DNA of 64,000 nucleotides from Streptomyces sp. CG 926 (GTDB lineage: Bacteria > Actinomycetota > Actinomycetes > Streptomycetales > Streptomycetaceae): assembly GCF_003148825.1 (NCBI RefSeq), contig NZ_QGGZ01000010.1, positions 186,001 through 250,000 on the forward strand. The letters are read 5' to 3'. The notes beneath the pieces are model-generated. The model did not search any database. It was not told where the DNA came from and saw only the letters and a program-made list of their open reading frames with translations. The translations under genes and the position numbers were made by a program. This document shows, piece after piece, positions 16,480-25,287 of this stretch (position 1 is the stretch's first letter; each line of letters opens with the position of its first letter).

Positions 16480-17300
16480 GGATCGGCCTGATCACCCCGG
16501 AGCCCGGGCATCCGCTGCTGGCGGACACCACCGCGCTGTTGGCCCCGGAGCATACGGTCGAGGCCCTCGATCCGCTCACGGTCGGGAAGGTGCCGCTGCC
16601 GCTCGCCGAGGTGTACCTGCTGAAGTCGCGGACACCGCAGGCGCTGGGGCTCGCGCGGCACCTGGAGCGGCGGGGAGCGGCCGTGGTGAACTCCGCGGCG
16701 GCCACCGAGCTGTGCCAGGACCGTACGGAGATGGCCCGGCTCGCCCTGCGGGCCGGGCTGCCCTTCGCCCCGACCGATACCCACGACTCCCTCGGGGCGT
16801 GGGCCGCCGGGGCCCGGCTCGACGCCCCCGTGGTCGTCAAGAGCCGGCGCAGCCGCCGCGGCGACCTCGTCGCCCGGGTGAACGACGGCCCGCGCCTGCG
16901 GGAGTTGGCCCGGGAGTGGCCGCACGAGCCGGTCGTGGTGCAGGAGTACGCGCCCAACAGCGGCTGGGACCACAAGCTGTGGGCCATCGGCGGCCAGGTC
17001 TTCTCGGCGCTGCGCCGGTCCGAGCTCTCCCCCGGGGGCCGTGGCCCCACCCGCCCCCTGCCGCTCGCGGAACTGCCGTCCGGTTGGGCCGATCTGGTGC
17101 GCGAGGTGGGCGCGGTGTTCGCGCTCGACGTCTACGGCGTGGACATCATCGACACGGGCGGCGGGGCACCGCTCATCGTGGACATCAACGCCTTCCCCGG
17201 TATCCGGGGCCAGGCCGGCGCCCCGGAGGCGCTCGCGGCGCTGGCCCTGGGCCGGGCCGCGGGGCGGGGCCGACCGGCCCCGCGGGCTGCCGGGGGCTAG
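16476..17300 (+). CDS. RimK-like ATP-grasp ligase 2
   Basis: A 274-residue second ATP-grasp protein, coupled to the first by a 4-base overlap; the GTG start has a GGGAGG site at 16461-16466. It begins MRIGLITPEPGHPLLADTTA, has the ATP-binding Lys in DAPVVVKSRRSRRGDLVARV near residue 120, the strand EPVVVQEYAPNSGWDHKLWA near 155, and metal ligands in APLIVDINAFPGIRG (DIN) near 240. It resembles ligase 1 in its PNSG-x-D-x-K segment, so the pair probably arose by duplication. Tandem ATP-grasps can act in sequence on one substrate or as a heterodimer; neither is shown here. No precursor peptide gene was seen next to them. Confidence 0.82.
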   Translation: MRIGLITPEPGHPLLADTTALLAPEHTVEALDPLTVGKVPLPLAEVYLLKSRTPQALGLARHLERRGAAVVNSAAATELCQDRTEMARLALRAGLPFAPTDTHDSLGAWAAGARLDAPVVVKSRRSRRGDLVARVNDGPRLRELAREWPHEPVVVQEYAPNSGWDHKLWAIGGQVFSALRRSELSPGGRGPTRPLPLAELPSGWADLVREVGAVFALDVYGVDIIDTGGGAPLIVDINAFPGIRGQAGAPEALAALALGRAAGRGRPAPRAAGG

Positions 17301-17417
17301 GGCGTCTCTCTGTCGGGTGGTGTCGAAAGGCTGCCATGGGGCGGTCTGTCGGCAGGTGGGGGCTGGTGTCAGGAGTGAGTTCGTATCCGGCCCCCACTTG
17401 TTGGCCCGTTGCGTCCT

Positions 17418-17431
17418 TGTCACCGGTGACA
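17418..17431. promoter_or_regulatory. Perfect 14-bp palindrome before the lipoprotein gene
   Basis: TGTCACCGGTGACA, 80 bases upstream of the lipoprotein start, is fully self-complementary and may be an operator. The rest of 17301-17510 shows no gene. Confidence 0.4.
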
Positions 17432-17510
17432 GGATGGCGCACCCTTGCCGCTCCGGACACCGCATGAGCGGAGCGTCTGCGACGCGGGGGCTCCGCCGGG
17501 GGAGGGACAT

Positions 17511-18029
17511 GTGAACAGGCGTGGTCTCGTGGCCTTGGTAGGCCGTCGAACAGCTCTGCGGTACCTGCTGGCCGGCATCGTCGCCACCGCCGTGTCGGGA
17601 TGCGGGAGTCCGGTAGAGAAGGCGATCACCGCGTATGCCAAGGGCTCCTGGATTTTCACGACCAACGCGGGCTTCGACGGGATCCTGACCATCACCGACG
17701 ACGGGAGATGGTCGGAGACCCGATTGGGGCTTTCAGGGCGCTGGGAGTACGACCCCTCCCGCATCAGGATCACCATGGACGGCACCGACAGCGAGGGCGC
17801 GGAGCCGTACATCGTCCCGTCCGTTCCCGAGCACGCCGAGGACGCCCTCTCCGGGGACTACCAACTGCTCGGCGGCTGGTCTCTCAGCGTCGGCGAGAAG
17901 ATGAAGGCCCGCAGAGACAAGGATTCCGTGGTCCTGGAGTTCGCGGATTTCTCCGACGGGCTGGCGAGCTCCCCCGACCATATCGAGTCCCTGATCTTCA
18001 CCCTCACCCGCCAGGCAGAAGCGCCCTGA
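17511..18029 (+). CDS. Putative lipoprotein, unknown function
   Basis: A 172-residue exported protein. The GTG at 17511 follows a GGGGGAGGG site; the frame upstream has none. The N-terminus is VNRRGLVALVGRRTALRYLL with Arg-Arg pairs (possible Tat signal) and a lipobox VSGC near residue 30, so the mature protein should be anchored to the outer face of the membrane. The mature part (SPVEKAITAYAKGSWIFTTN, then LTITDDGRWSETRLGLSGRW) suggests a small beta-barrel, lipocalin-like fold, but I cannot place it in a family. A second lipoprotein gene follows 67 bases downstream on the same strand. Confidence 0.75.
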   Translation: MNRRGLVALVGRRTALRYLLAGIVATAVSGCGSPVEKAITAYAKGSWIFTTNAGFDGILTITDDGRWSETRLGLSGRWEYDPSRIRITMDGTDSEGAEPYIVPSVPEHAEDALSGDYQLLGGWSLSVGEKMKARRDKDSVVLEFADFSDGLASSPDHIESLIFTLTRQAEAP

Positions 18030-18096
18030 CCCTGAGGTATCGGCGCGCTACGGTTCGCAGTGCTATGCGGTATCCGATGACACACAGGGGGCTGGG

Positions 18097-18768
18097 GTGC
18101 AACGGCGTACGACACGCAGGTGGCGGGGAACAGCCGCGGCAATCGGGTTGGCTGCCGTATTGGCCGGTTGTTCCGACGGGGAGGGCGGACGGGCCGAGAG
18201 CCCTGCTCAGGAAACGGCCGCGAAGCCGAGCACACGGCCGTCCCTCGATCAGATGATGCCCACGGCTGATGAACTACCCACGGGCTGGAAGCTCGGTGGC
18301 GCGAAGTCATCAGGCTGGCGAGACGCCGCCCCGGCCATCGACGAGGGAGGGCTCCTGACGTGCGGCGCCCAGCCCTTGGAGGCCGCCGAGCGCCGAAGCG
18401 GTCCGTACCAGCTGGTCCTGAGTGCGGGCAACGAAGGTGGCGGTGACGGCGCAGGCTTCACCCTGGGCCAGAACAACGAGCAGCAGGCCAGACAGAACCT
18501 CGCCCTCACCCGCAAGCTGTTGAACTGCCGGCAACCCAGGAACGCCGGAATCGGAGACGAGAGCCTGGTCTTCACCACCGAGCGGTTCACCCATGTCATG
18601 CTGCGCGTCGGCGGCATAGAATCGCGGATCCACGCACCGAAGGAAGGCCAGAGCCCATCTGCGGAAGCGTGGGCGAAGGTGATGGAGCAACGGATCCGCT
18701 CGGTGTTGGCGGGCGAACAGCCGACAGCGCGAATCGCGGCAGGGCAGGCCTCCGGATCATCTCGCTGA
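18097..18768 (+). CDS. Putative lipoprotein with PknH-like sensor-type domain
   Basis: A 223-residue exported lipoprotein starting at GTG 18097 (VQRRTTRRWRGTAAAIGLAA). A lipobox LAGC lies near residue 25, followed by a Ser/Thr/Glu linker. The domain LDQMMPTADELPTGWKLGGA to VMEQRIRSVLAG resembles the extracellular sensor-type domains attached to actinobacterial kinases and lipoproteins; two Cys (LLTCG, LLNCRQP) could form a disulfide. The last four codons lie inside an IS5-family transposase remnant, so the original C-terminus may have been replaced when that element inserted. Function is unknown. Confidence 0.72.
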   Translation: MQRRTTRRWRGTAAAIGLAAVLAGCSDGEGGRAESPAQETAAKPSTRPSLDQMMPTADELPTGWKLGGAKSSGWRDAAPAIDEGGLLTCGAQPLEAAERRSGPYQLVLSAGNEGGGDGAGFTLGQNNEQQARQNLALTRKLLNCRQPRNAGIGDESLVFTTERFTHVMLRVGGIESRIHAPKEGQSPSAEAWAKVMEQRIRSVLAGEQPTARIAAGQASGSSR

Positions 18769-18926
18769 CCAGATGAAGATGGCTGCGAGGTGGAGTCCGG
18801 CGAGGTAAATGGTGGCGGTCCTGTCATCGTGTCGATCACCTGCCGGTGATCACGCCACCGACCACCCCGCTTCGGCGTCCGCTCCGGCAACAACGGCTCG
18901 ATCCGCGCCCACTGCGCGTCAGTCAA
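18757..18926 (-). mobile_element. Internally deleted IS5-family transposase remnant
   Basis: On the minus strand a TTG at 18926 opens LTDAQWARIEPLLPERTPKR followed by GGRWRDHRQVIDT, the N-terminus of IS5-family (IS4-like DDE) transposases. The frame then jumps directly to DRTATIYLAGLHLAAIFIWS and AR-stop (18757), the usual C-terminus. Everything between, including the DDE catalytic residues, is missing, so the element is dead. Terminal inverted repeats were not recognised. It overlaps the end of the upstream lipoprotein gene. Confidence 0.8.
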
Positions 18927-19066
18927 TGACGCACATCAACCAACGATCGGATGATCCGGAAGAGACGGCCTGGCGGCCAGGTCCGGACGGGGGAATGCGG
19001 GGGGCTTGAGCGCCGTCGCACGGTGTCGTGCCGGGGAGGGGCGGCGGGCGCCATGAGGATCGGGGC

Positions 19067-19921
19067 ATGGGCGTCGTCCTGCCGGTCCTCTTCGCGCTGT
19101 TCGCGGCGTTCAGCAACGCACTCGCCACCGTGCTCCAGCGGCGGGCCGCGCTGACCGTGCCACAGAGCGACGGCTTCCGCTTCGGCCTGGTCCTCGATCT
19201 GCTGCGGCGACCGCTGTGGATCGGCGGCATCCTGGCCGTGATCGCGGCCGGGGCGGGGCAGGCCGCGGCGTTGGCCACGGGCGCGCTGGCCCTCGTACAG
19301 CCGTTGTTCGTGCTGGAGCTGCCGCTCGCGCTGCTGATCGCCTCGCTGATGACGCGACAGCGGCTGCCGGGAGCGCTGTGGCTGGCCGTGGCGGGGGTGG
19401 TGGCGGGGCTCGGGATCGCGCTGGTGGCCGCCTCACCCGTGGGCAACCGTACGGACGTACCGTTCGAACGCTGGGTGGTGGCCCTGCCGGCATGCGCCCT
19501 CGTCGTGGCCGCCCTGGCCGTGGTCGGGCTGCGCCTGTCACCCGGCCGCGCCCGGGCCGGCTGCCTCGGCGCCGCCACCGCCGTGTGTTACGCGCTCACC
19601 GCCGCACTGATGAAGTCCTCGGTGCACGTCCTGGACGACAGCGGCTTCCTCGCCTTCGTGACGACCTGGGAGACCTACGCCTTCGGGGCGAGCGGCATCT
19701 GCGCCCTGCTCCTGCTGGAACACGCCATGCAGGGCGGCCCGCTGGTCGCCTCGCAGCCCGCGCTGACCCTCGGCGACGCGAGCATCAGCATCGCGCTGGG
19801 GGTGATCCTGTACGAGGAACACCTGCGGTCGGGCTGGTGGCTGCTCCCCCAGCTGCTGGGCATCGCGTTGATCTGCGGTGGTGTGCTGGCCCTGGCCCGG
19901 GCCGGGGAGGGCGCACCGTGA
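19067..19921 (+). CDS. DMT (EamA-like) multi-pass transporter
   Basis: A 284-residue integral membrane protein with about ten hydrophobic segments, beginning MGVVLPVLFALFAAFSNALA; the ATG at 19067 is chosen because the earlier in-frame ATG gives a charged leader unlike the family. The first segment pair with TVLQRRAALTVP, the QAAALATGALALVQPLFVLELPLALLIASL stretch and the closing IALGVILYEEHLRSGWW-LLPQLLGIALICGG segment are typical of drug/metabolite (EamA) transporters of the actinobacterial type. The substrate is unknown. It is followed after 54 bases by an alcohol dehydrogenase gene on the same strand. Confidence 0.85.
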   Translation: MGVVLPVLFALFAAFSNALATVLQRRAALTVPQSDGFRFGLVLDLLRRPLWIGGILAVIAAGAGQAAALATGALALVQPLFVLELPLALLIASLMTRQRLPGALWLAVAGVVAGLGIALVAASPVGNRTDVPFERWVVALPACALVVAALAVVGLRLSPGRARAGCLGAATAVCYALTAALMKSSVHVLDDSGFLAFVTTWETYAFGASGICALLLLEHAMQGGPLVASQPALTLGDASISIALGVILYEEHLRSGWWLLPQLLGIALICGGVLALARAGEGAP

Positions 19922-19975
19922 GCGGACCCGTCGGCGACGGGTACCGTGCGGGCAGTCGAGCGGAGGGCGGGATCC

Positions 19976-21031
19976 ATGCGAGCGGTGGTCTTCGAGCGGT
20001 ACGGCGAGCAGGCCGAGGTACGGGAGGTACCGGAGCCGAGTCCGCCGGCGGGTGGGGTGGTGGTGCGGGTGGAGGCCACCGGGCTGTGCCGCAGCGACTG
20101 GCACGGCTGGATGGGGCACGACCCGGACATCGTGCTGCCGCACGTGCCCGGACACGAACTCGCCGGTGTGGTGGAGGCCGTGGGGGCCGGTGTCGTGAAC
20201 TGGAGGGTCGGTGACCGGGTCACGGCGCCGTTCGTGTGCGCCTGCGGCACCTGCGTCGACTGCGCGGCCGGGAACCACCAGGTGTGCGCGCGACAGACGC
20301 AGCCCGGATTCACGCACTGGGGGTCCTTCGCCGAGTACGTGGCCCTGGACCACGCCGATGTGAATCTGGTGGCGGTGCCCGAGGAGCTGTCGTACGCGAC
20401 GGCGGCCGGTCTCGGCTGCCGCTTCGCGACGGCGTTCCGGGCGGTGGTGGCGCAGGGCCGGGTGGCGGCGGGCGAGTGGGTGTCCGTGTACGGCTGCGGT
20501 GGGGTGGGACTCTCCGCCGTGATGATCGCGGCGGCGGCCGGGGCCCGGGTGGTCGCGGTGGACATGGCGCCGGGGGCGCTGGATCTGGCGCGGAAGTTCG
20601 GCGCCGTGCACTGCGTGGACGCCCGGGACACCGCCGACACCGCGCAGGCCGTCCAGGAGGCGACCGGCGGCGGCGCGCACCTGTCCCTCGACGCGCTGGG
20701 ATCACCGGCGACGGCGGCGGCCTCGGTGGCCGGGCTGCGCCGGCGCGGGCGGCACGTGCAGGTGGGTCTGCTCCCGGCGGCGGCCGGCGTGACGGCTCTG
20801 CCGATGGAGCGGGTGATCGGCTGGGAGTTGGAGATCCTGGGCAGCCACGGCATGGCGGCGCACGCCTACCCGCCGATGATGGAGCTGGTCCGGGGCGGAG
20901 CGTTGCGGCCGGACCTGCTGATCACCTCGACGATCCCGCTGGACGCGGCCCCGGCGGCACTGGCCGCGATGGACACGGCGCCCGGCCGCGGCGTGACGAT
21001 CATCCTTCCCGGATCGGCCGCCGGGAGCTGA
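19976..21031 (+). CDS. Zinc-dependent alcohol dehydrogenase (MDR family)
   Basis: A 351-residue NAD(P)-linked medium-chain dehydrogenase. The ATG at 19976 has a GGAGGG site (19962-19967). Catalytic zinc ligands are in EATGLCRSDWHGW (Cys) and HVPGHELAGVVEAVG (His-Glu), and the structural zinc lobe has four Cys in CACGTCVDCAAGNHQVC near residues 88-106. The Rossmann motif is YGCGGVGLSAVMIAAAAGAR near 180. The alcohol substrate is unknown; the overall form fits the Streptomyces group of zinc alcohol dehydrogenases. It is convergent with the aromatic degradation operon, with 227 bases between them holding no clear gene. Confidence 0.9.
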   Translation: MRAVVFERYGEQAEVREVPEPSPPAGGVVVRVEATGLCRSDWHGWMGHDPDIVLPHVPGHELAGVVEAVGAGVVNWRVGDRVTAPFVCACGTCVDCAAGNHQVCARQTQPGFTHWGSFAEYVALDHADVNLVAVPEELSYATAAGLGCRFATAFRAVVAQGRVAAGEWVSVYGCGGVGLSAVMIAAAAGARVVAVDMAPGALDLARKFGAVHCVDARDTADTAQAVQEATGGGAHLSLDALGSPATAAASVAGLRRRGRHVQVGLLPAAAGVTALPMERVIGWELEILGSHGMAAHAYPPMMELVRGGALRPDLLITSTIPLDAAPAALAAMDTAPGRGVTIILPGSAAGS

Positions 21032-21258
21032 GCCACGATCGCCCGCGCGTCCGGCCGACACCGAGGAGACGCCGATCGGCCCCCGGCCCCCGGGGCGCGG
21101 GGCGCGGGGCGCGGCGCAGTCGCCCGAGCGCATCGACCCGGGGGCTGTCGCTCCCCTGCCCACCGCCGGGGCGCCCGGGGACTCGCCGCACGGAGGGCTT
21201 CGGCCGAGGGCCCTCCGACCCGGACCACCCGGTGCCGGGGCTCCCTCGGACGTACCGG

Positions 21259-22038
21259 CTACCCGGGCAGCGGGGTGCGCGCGTATCCGCCCGCCAGCAG
21301 GTGGCCCGCTCCTGGGGCCACCGCGTCGAGATCCAGGGATCGGAGCATCTGGTGAGCCGTGCACACCGCCGCCGAAACCACCGGCTTGCCCAGGAGCTGC
21401 TCGGCCTCCTCGATGGCGCCGAGGGAGGGCATCTGCACGCAGGCCGAGAGCACGACCGCGTCGGCGTCCGCGTATTCCAGGGCCCGCGCGAGGCCCGGCA
21501 GCCGGGCCGGGTCGTGGGCGGCGACGTCGAGGTTGTCCGGGATCTCGAGGGCCTGGTGGTCGAGGACCTCGATGCCCTCGTGCGTCAGGTAGTCCACGAC
21601 GGTCCGGGTGAGCGGGCGCATGTAGGGGGCCAGCAGCACGATCTTCTCGGCGCCGATGGTGTGCAGCCCGTGGACCAGGGCGCCGGCGCTGGTGACGACC
21701 GGGGCGGGAGCGCCGTTCTCGGCGGTCCGGGTGTGCAGGCGCTGCTCGGAGGTGCGGTGGTAGCCGAGGCCCATGCTCATGATGGCGACCAGGCAGGCGT
21801 AGCCCAGTACGTCGACCCGGGCGTCGGAGAGTTCCACGGCGCAGCGGTCGGAGTCGGCGTCCATGGCCTTGAGCTGTTCCGGGGTGACATGGGTCATGCG
21901 CATCCTGCTGGAGTGGAAGGTGAAGCGCTCGTCGGGTGCGACGGCCTGGCGGGCCCGGAGGATGGCCGGGACCTCCGTCTCCATGGTGACGTTGGAGCTC
22001 GGCACGATCTGGCCGATGCGGTAGGTACGGGGGGACAT
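21259..22038 (-). CDS. Maleate cis-trans isomerase (Asp/Glu racemase fold)
   Basis: Predicted to convert maleate to fumarate without cofactor, the last step of the operon's pathway. The 259-residue protein starts MSPRTYRIGQIVPSSNVTME, where PSSNVTME is the substrate-binding segment of maleate isomerases. The two catalytic cysteines of the racemase/arylmalonate decarboxylase superfamily are visible in VLGYACLVAIMSMG near residue 80 and VVLSACVQMPSL near 200. It is the last gene of the minus-strand operon, 9 bases after the FAH gene. Arylmalonate decarboxylase has only one such Cys, so an isomerase is favoured. Confidence 0.85.
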   Translation of the reverse strand: MSPRTYRIGQIVPSSNVTMETEVPAILRARQAVAPDERFTFHSSRMRMTHVTPEQLKAMDADSDRCAVELSDARVDVLGYACLVAIMSMGLGYHRTSEQRLHTRTAENGAPAPVVTSAGALVHGLHTIGAEKIVLLAPYMRPLTRTVVDYLTHEGIEVLDHQALEIPDNLDVAAHDPARLPGLARALEYADADAVVLSACVQMPSLGAIEEAEQLLGKPVVSAAVCTAHQMLRSLDLDAVAPGAGHLLAGGYARTPLPG

Positions 22039-22047
22039 GTGCGCTCC

Positions 22048-22953
22048 TCAGCGGGCGTCGACGACAGGGTTGGTCAGGGTGCCGATGCCTTCGACCGTGG
22101 CTTCGACGGTGTCGCCGGGGCGCAGGAACTCGGGCGGGACCATGCCGGCGCCGACGCCGGACGGCGAGCCCGTCGCGATGACGTCGCCGGGTTCCAGGGT
22201 CATGCCGGAGCTGATGTCGGCGATGAGGCGGGCGATGGGGAAGAGCATGTGCCGGGTGTTCGACTTCTGCTTGGTGACGCCGTTGACGCGCAGCGAGAGG
22301 TCGAGGGCCATCGGGTCCCGGATCTCGTCACGGGTGACGACCACCGGGCCGAAGGGGGCGTAGGAGTCCTGCCCTTTGGAGAAGAACCACTGGCCGGAGC
22401 GACGCTGGTCGCGGGCGCTGATGTCGTTGACGATGCTGAAGCCGAAGATGTGGTCGTACGCCTCGGCCTCGCTCACCTTGAAGGCGGGGCGGCCGATGAC
22501 GACGGCGAGTTCGCACTCCCAGTCGAGCTGGGTGGTCAGGTCGGCGTTGTGCAGGATCGGCTGGCCGGGGCCGGTGACGGCGGTGGCGGGCTTGCCGAAG
22601 AGGACGGGGCGCGGCGGCAGGTCCTTGTCGGTGTCGAGGCTGCGGCTGGACTCCTCGACGTGCTCGATGTAGTTGAGGCCCACGCCGATGATCTTCCCGG
22701 GGCGTAGCGGTGCGCGCAGGGACACGTCGTGGAGGCGGTGCACGGCCTCGGCGGGCCAGGCCGCGGGTCCGGCGGCCAGGAGTCCGCGCGCGGTCTCCTG
22801 GGCGGCCGCGCCGGCCCGGATGAACGACAGCAGGTCCGGCGGCAGTTGGACCGAGGCCCGCCGGGCCAGGGTGGTGAGGTCCACGACGAGGTCGTCGACC
22901 TGCGCGCCGAGACGCACGGAAGCGTCGTCGAGGGTGTAGCTGAGCAGCCGCAT
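22048..22953 (-). CDS. Fumarylacetoacetate hydrolase family protein, probable maleylpyruvate hydrolase
   Basis: A 301-residue hydrolase of the FAH superfamily that should split maleylpyruvate into maleate and pyruvate. The ATG at 22953 follows an AAGGAG site 5 bases upstream. The N-terminal cap is MRLLSYTLDDASVRLGAQVD. The FAH core has KIIGVGLNYIEHVEESSRSL near residue 100, the metal-binding acidic residues in LDWECELAVVIGRPAF (E-x-E) and FSIVNDISARDQRRS, and the K in QWFFSKGQDSYAPFGP. Products fit the neighbouring dioxygenase (upstream) and maleate isomerase (downstream). The alternative, glutathione- or mycothiol-dependent isomerisation to fumarylpyruvate, is less likely since no such isomerase is in the operon. 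Confidence 0.85.
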   Translation of the reverse strand: MRLLSYTLDDASVRLGAQVDDLVVDLTTLARRASVQLPPDLLSFIRAGAAAQETARGLLAAGPAAWPAEAVHRLHDVSLRAPLRPGKIIGVGLNYIEHVEESSRSLDTDKDLPPRPVLFGKPATAVTGPGQPILHNADLTTQLDWECELAVVIGRPAFKVSEAEAYDHIFGFSIVNDISARDQRRSGQWFFSKGQDSYAPFGPVVVTRDEIRDPMALDLSLRVNGVTKQKSNTRHMLFPIARLIADISSGMTLEPGDVIATGSPSGVGAGMVPPEFLRPGDTVEATVEGIGTLTNPVVDAR

Positions 22954-23129
22954 GGGGGCTCCTTGCGTGTGAGAGGGAGGGCGCCGAGGGGTGGCCCGGC
23001 GGCGGCACTCGGGTGGTGCCGCCGCCCGGCCGGTCCGGGCGGTGCGGGGCGGTGCATCGCGCCCGGCTCGGGGCTCCGCCGTACCGGGGCCGGTGTCAGG
23101 GCCGGCGGCGTCCGGTACGGCGGAGCGGT

Positions 23130-24242
23130 TCAGGAGGTGGGCTGGTGGCCGCCGTTGTCGGTGTACGCCTCTTCGCGGTGGAAGCCGAGCGAGCGCATGA
23201 CGGGGAAGTCGTTGAAGGAGAACAGGCAGGCGTCCTCGGACGCGTCGAGGTTGTGGTGCTCGTGCCAGGCCCAGGACGGGACGCAGAAGATGTCGCCCTG
23301 CTGCCACTCGAAGCGTTGTCCGGCGATCACCGAGACGCCGCGCCCCTTGGCCGCCGTGTAGATCACCGAGCCGGTGTGGCGGTGGGCGAGGGTGGCCTGG
23401 CCGGGGCGCAGCAGCTGCATGTGGGCGCCCATGGTCGGCATGACGGAGCCGCCGGTGACCGGATTCGTGTACTCGGCGATGATCCCGTCGTACGGGGAGC
23501 CCTCGGTGGCCTTCGCGAGGCCGTGCAGGGCCTCGTACGTCGCCTCCCAGGGGTAGGCGAGGAGCGGCGAGTAGGGCCGGGTCCACTTCTCGACGCCGTA
23601 CGGCAGCAGGTTCGCCGCGTAGGTCAGGACCGAGGAGTTGATGACCTTGCCGGGGGCCTGGTAGAGCTCGGGGTGGACCTCGTAGAACCCGGCGTCCAGG
23701 GCGTTGACCAGGGGGATGTCGAGTCCGTCCTGCCAGATGACGGGGGCGTCGTCGGCGTCGTTGCCGTGCTCGTGCCAAGTGCCGCCCGGGGTGATGGCGA
23801 AGTCCCGGGGGCCGACCTTCAGCTTCTGGCCGTCGACGATCGTCCAGGCACCGGTGCCCTCGTGGACGAAGCGCAGCGCGGCGGCCTGGTGGCGGTGGGC
23901 GGTCATGGCCTCGCCGGGGCCCATGATCTGCAGTCCGGTGTAGAGGAGTCCGGCGGCGGCGCTGACCTCCTTACGGCCCGGGTTGACCAGCATGACGACG
24001 CGGCGGCCGGCGTCGTCGCCCTTGACGAGGCCGAGGGCCTTGTGGACCAGTGGGCGGAGTTCGCGGTAACGCCACAGCACGGGTACGGACCTGGGCTGCG
24101 GGTACCAGGGCTCGATGTCGTTGGCGACGGTCCACAGGGCGCCCGCGTCGAGGGTGCCGAGCTCCTCGTAGTAGCGGGTGAGTTCCGGGGTGTCGGACAC
24201 CCGGGCACGGCCGAGCATGGTGTCGTCCTGCTCTGTGGTCAT
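23130..24242 (-). CDS. Gentisate 1,2-dioxygenase (bicupin)
   Basis: Fe(II)-dependent ring-opening of gentisate to maleylpyruvate. The 370-residue protein has two cupin domains. The N-terminal one carries the iron ligands in MTAHRHQAAALRFVHEG and TWHEHGN; the C-terminal one has LAHRHTGSVIYTAAKGRG and WAWHEHHN. The segment NPGRKEVSAAAGLLYTGLQIMGPGE is typical of gentisate and salicylate dioxygenases. The start codon overlaps the nitrilase stop (ATGA at 24239-24242), so translation is coupled. A homologous enzyme (SdgD) serves the salicylate pathway of Streptomyces sp. WA46. 1-Hydroxy-2-naphthoate dioxygenase is a close relative, but the operon favours gentisate. Confidence 0.88.
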   Translation of the reverse strand: MTTEQDDTMLGRARVSDTPELTRYYEELGTLDAGALWTVANDIEPWYPQPRSVPVLWRYRELRPLVHKALGLVKGDDAGRRVVMLVNPGRKEVSAAAGLLYTGLQIMGPGEAMTAHRHQAAALRFVHEGTGAWTIVDGQKLKVGPRDFAITPGGTWHEHGNDADDAPVIWQDGLDIPLVNALDAGFYEVHPELYQAPGKVINSSVLTYAANLLPYGVEKWTRPYSPLLAYPWEATYEALHGLAKATEGSPYDGIIAEYTNPVTGGSVMPTMGAHMQLLRPGQATLAHRHTGSVIYTAAKGRGVSVIAGQRFEWQQGDIFCVPSWAWHEHHNLDASEDACLFSFNDFPVMRSLGFHREEAYTDNGGHQPTS

Positions 24243-25267
24243 TCGTCCTCCTCGGAAGGGGCGGGGCTGAGAGGGGTGGCGGGCGCCGGAACCAGGGGCG
24301 GCACGGCGAAGGTGACGGGCGGCCTGGGACGGTTGTCCACTTCGAGATGGAAGATGTCGAAGCGGTTGTAGTGGCCGACGATGTCGTGCATCTGCTTGGG
24401 CTGGATGCAGCGGGCCAGGTCGATCTCCCCGTAGACGATGCCCTCCTCGTCGACGAGGGGTTCGGTGACCGGGCGGCCGTCGGGGCCGAAGATCCCGGAC
24501 AGGGCGCTGCGGGGGCGGGTGAACTGCCGCCGCAGCTCCTCGTCGTCCCCCGCGACGGCGTCGACGATCTCCGGGGAGACGGTGGAGCAGGCGACGACGG
24601 AGAAGACCTTGCCCTCGAAGCTGTGGGCGGCCGTACGGACGGCGATCGCGTCGGCCATGTCGTAGTCGGAGGGAGCGACCGGTAGGGCGATGTAGCAGGA
24701 GGCGTGCACGAGTTCGCCCTGCGCGAGGAGGGCGAAGCGGGCCAGGGTGTTGGTGTTCTCCCCGCAGGCGAGGGCGCCGAGCGGGCCGACCGGGGTGTCG
24801 TGGACCCGCAGCGAACTGCCGTCGCCGCCGGTCCAGGTCAGCTTCTCGGCCCAGGTCGGCACCAGTTTGCGGTGCACGCCGAGAAGTTCGCCGTCGGGGC
24901 CGATGGTGAGCAGGGTGTTGTAGAGGACGCCGAGGCTGTGCGCGGCGCGCTCGTTGACCCCGATGACGAGGACGACGCCGTGCCGTCGGGCCGCGGCGCG
25001 CAGGCGGTCGACGTGCGGGCCGGGGATGTCCACGGAGGCGCGCTGGAGCCGCTCGAACCAGGGGGATCCCTGGACCGGGTTCATCGTCCAGTTCCAGTAC
25101 GGGTAGCCGGGGACGAACACCTCCGGGAAGACGACGAGTTCGGCGCCGTTCGCCGCGGCCTCGGCGATCAGGGCGACGGCCTTGTCCACGGTGGCGGCGG
25201 GATCGAGGTAGACGGGCGCGGCCTGGACGGCCGCCGCCGTGAAGCGGGGCAGGTGGTCCCTGTCCAT
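24239..25267 (-). CDS. Nitrilase (carbon-nitrogen hydrolase family)
   Basis: A 342-residue thiol hydrolase that converts nitriles to carboxylic acids plus ammonia. The ATG at 25267 follows a GGAGGT site. The catalytic triad is visible: Glu in LVVFPEVFVPGYPYWNW near residue 48, Lys in GVHRKLVPTWAEKLTW near 130 and Cys in LGALACGENTNTLARF near 164. The CGEN-T signature and the PGYPYW segment are those of true nitrilases (branch 1) rather than amidases or carbamoylases. It lies in the middle of the aromatic operon and is coupled to the dioxygenase gene, which suggests that an aromatic or arylalkyl nitrile, for example a hydroxybenzonitrile, feeds the pathway. The C-terminus is Pro-rich. Confidence 0.85.
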   Translation of the reverse strand: MDRDHLPRFTAAAVQAAPVYLDPAATVDKAVALIAEAAANGAELVVFPEVFVPGYPYWNWTMNPVQGSPWFERLQRASVDIPGPHVDRLRAAARRHGVVLVIGVNERAAHSLGVLYNTLLTIGPDGELLGVHRKLVPTWAEKLTWTGGDGSSLRVHDTPVGPLGALACGENTNTLARFALLAQGELVHASCYIALPVAPSDYDMADAIAVRTAAHSFEGKVFSVVACSTVSPEIVDAVAGDDEELRRQFTRPRSALSGIFGPDGRPVTEPLVDEEGIVYGEIDLARCIQPKQMHDIVGHYNRFDIFHLEVDNRPRPPVTFAVPPLVPAPATPLSPAPSEEDE

Positions 25268-25287
25268 GTGCGTGGGTACCTCCGGCA

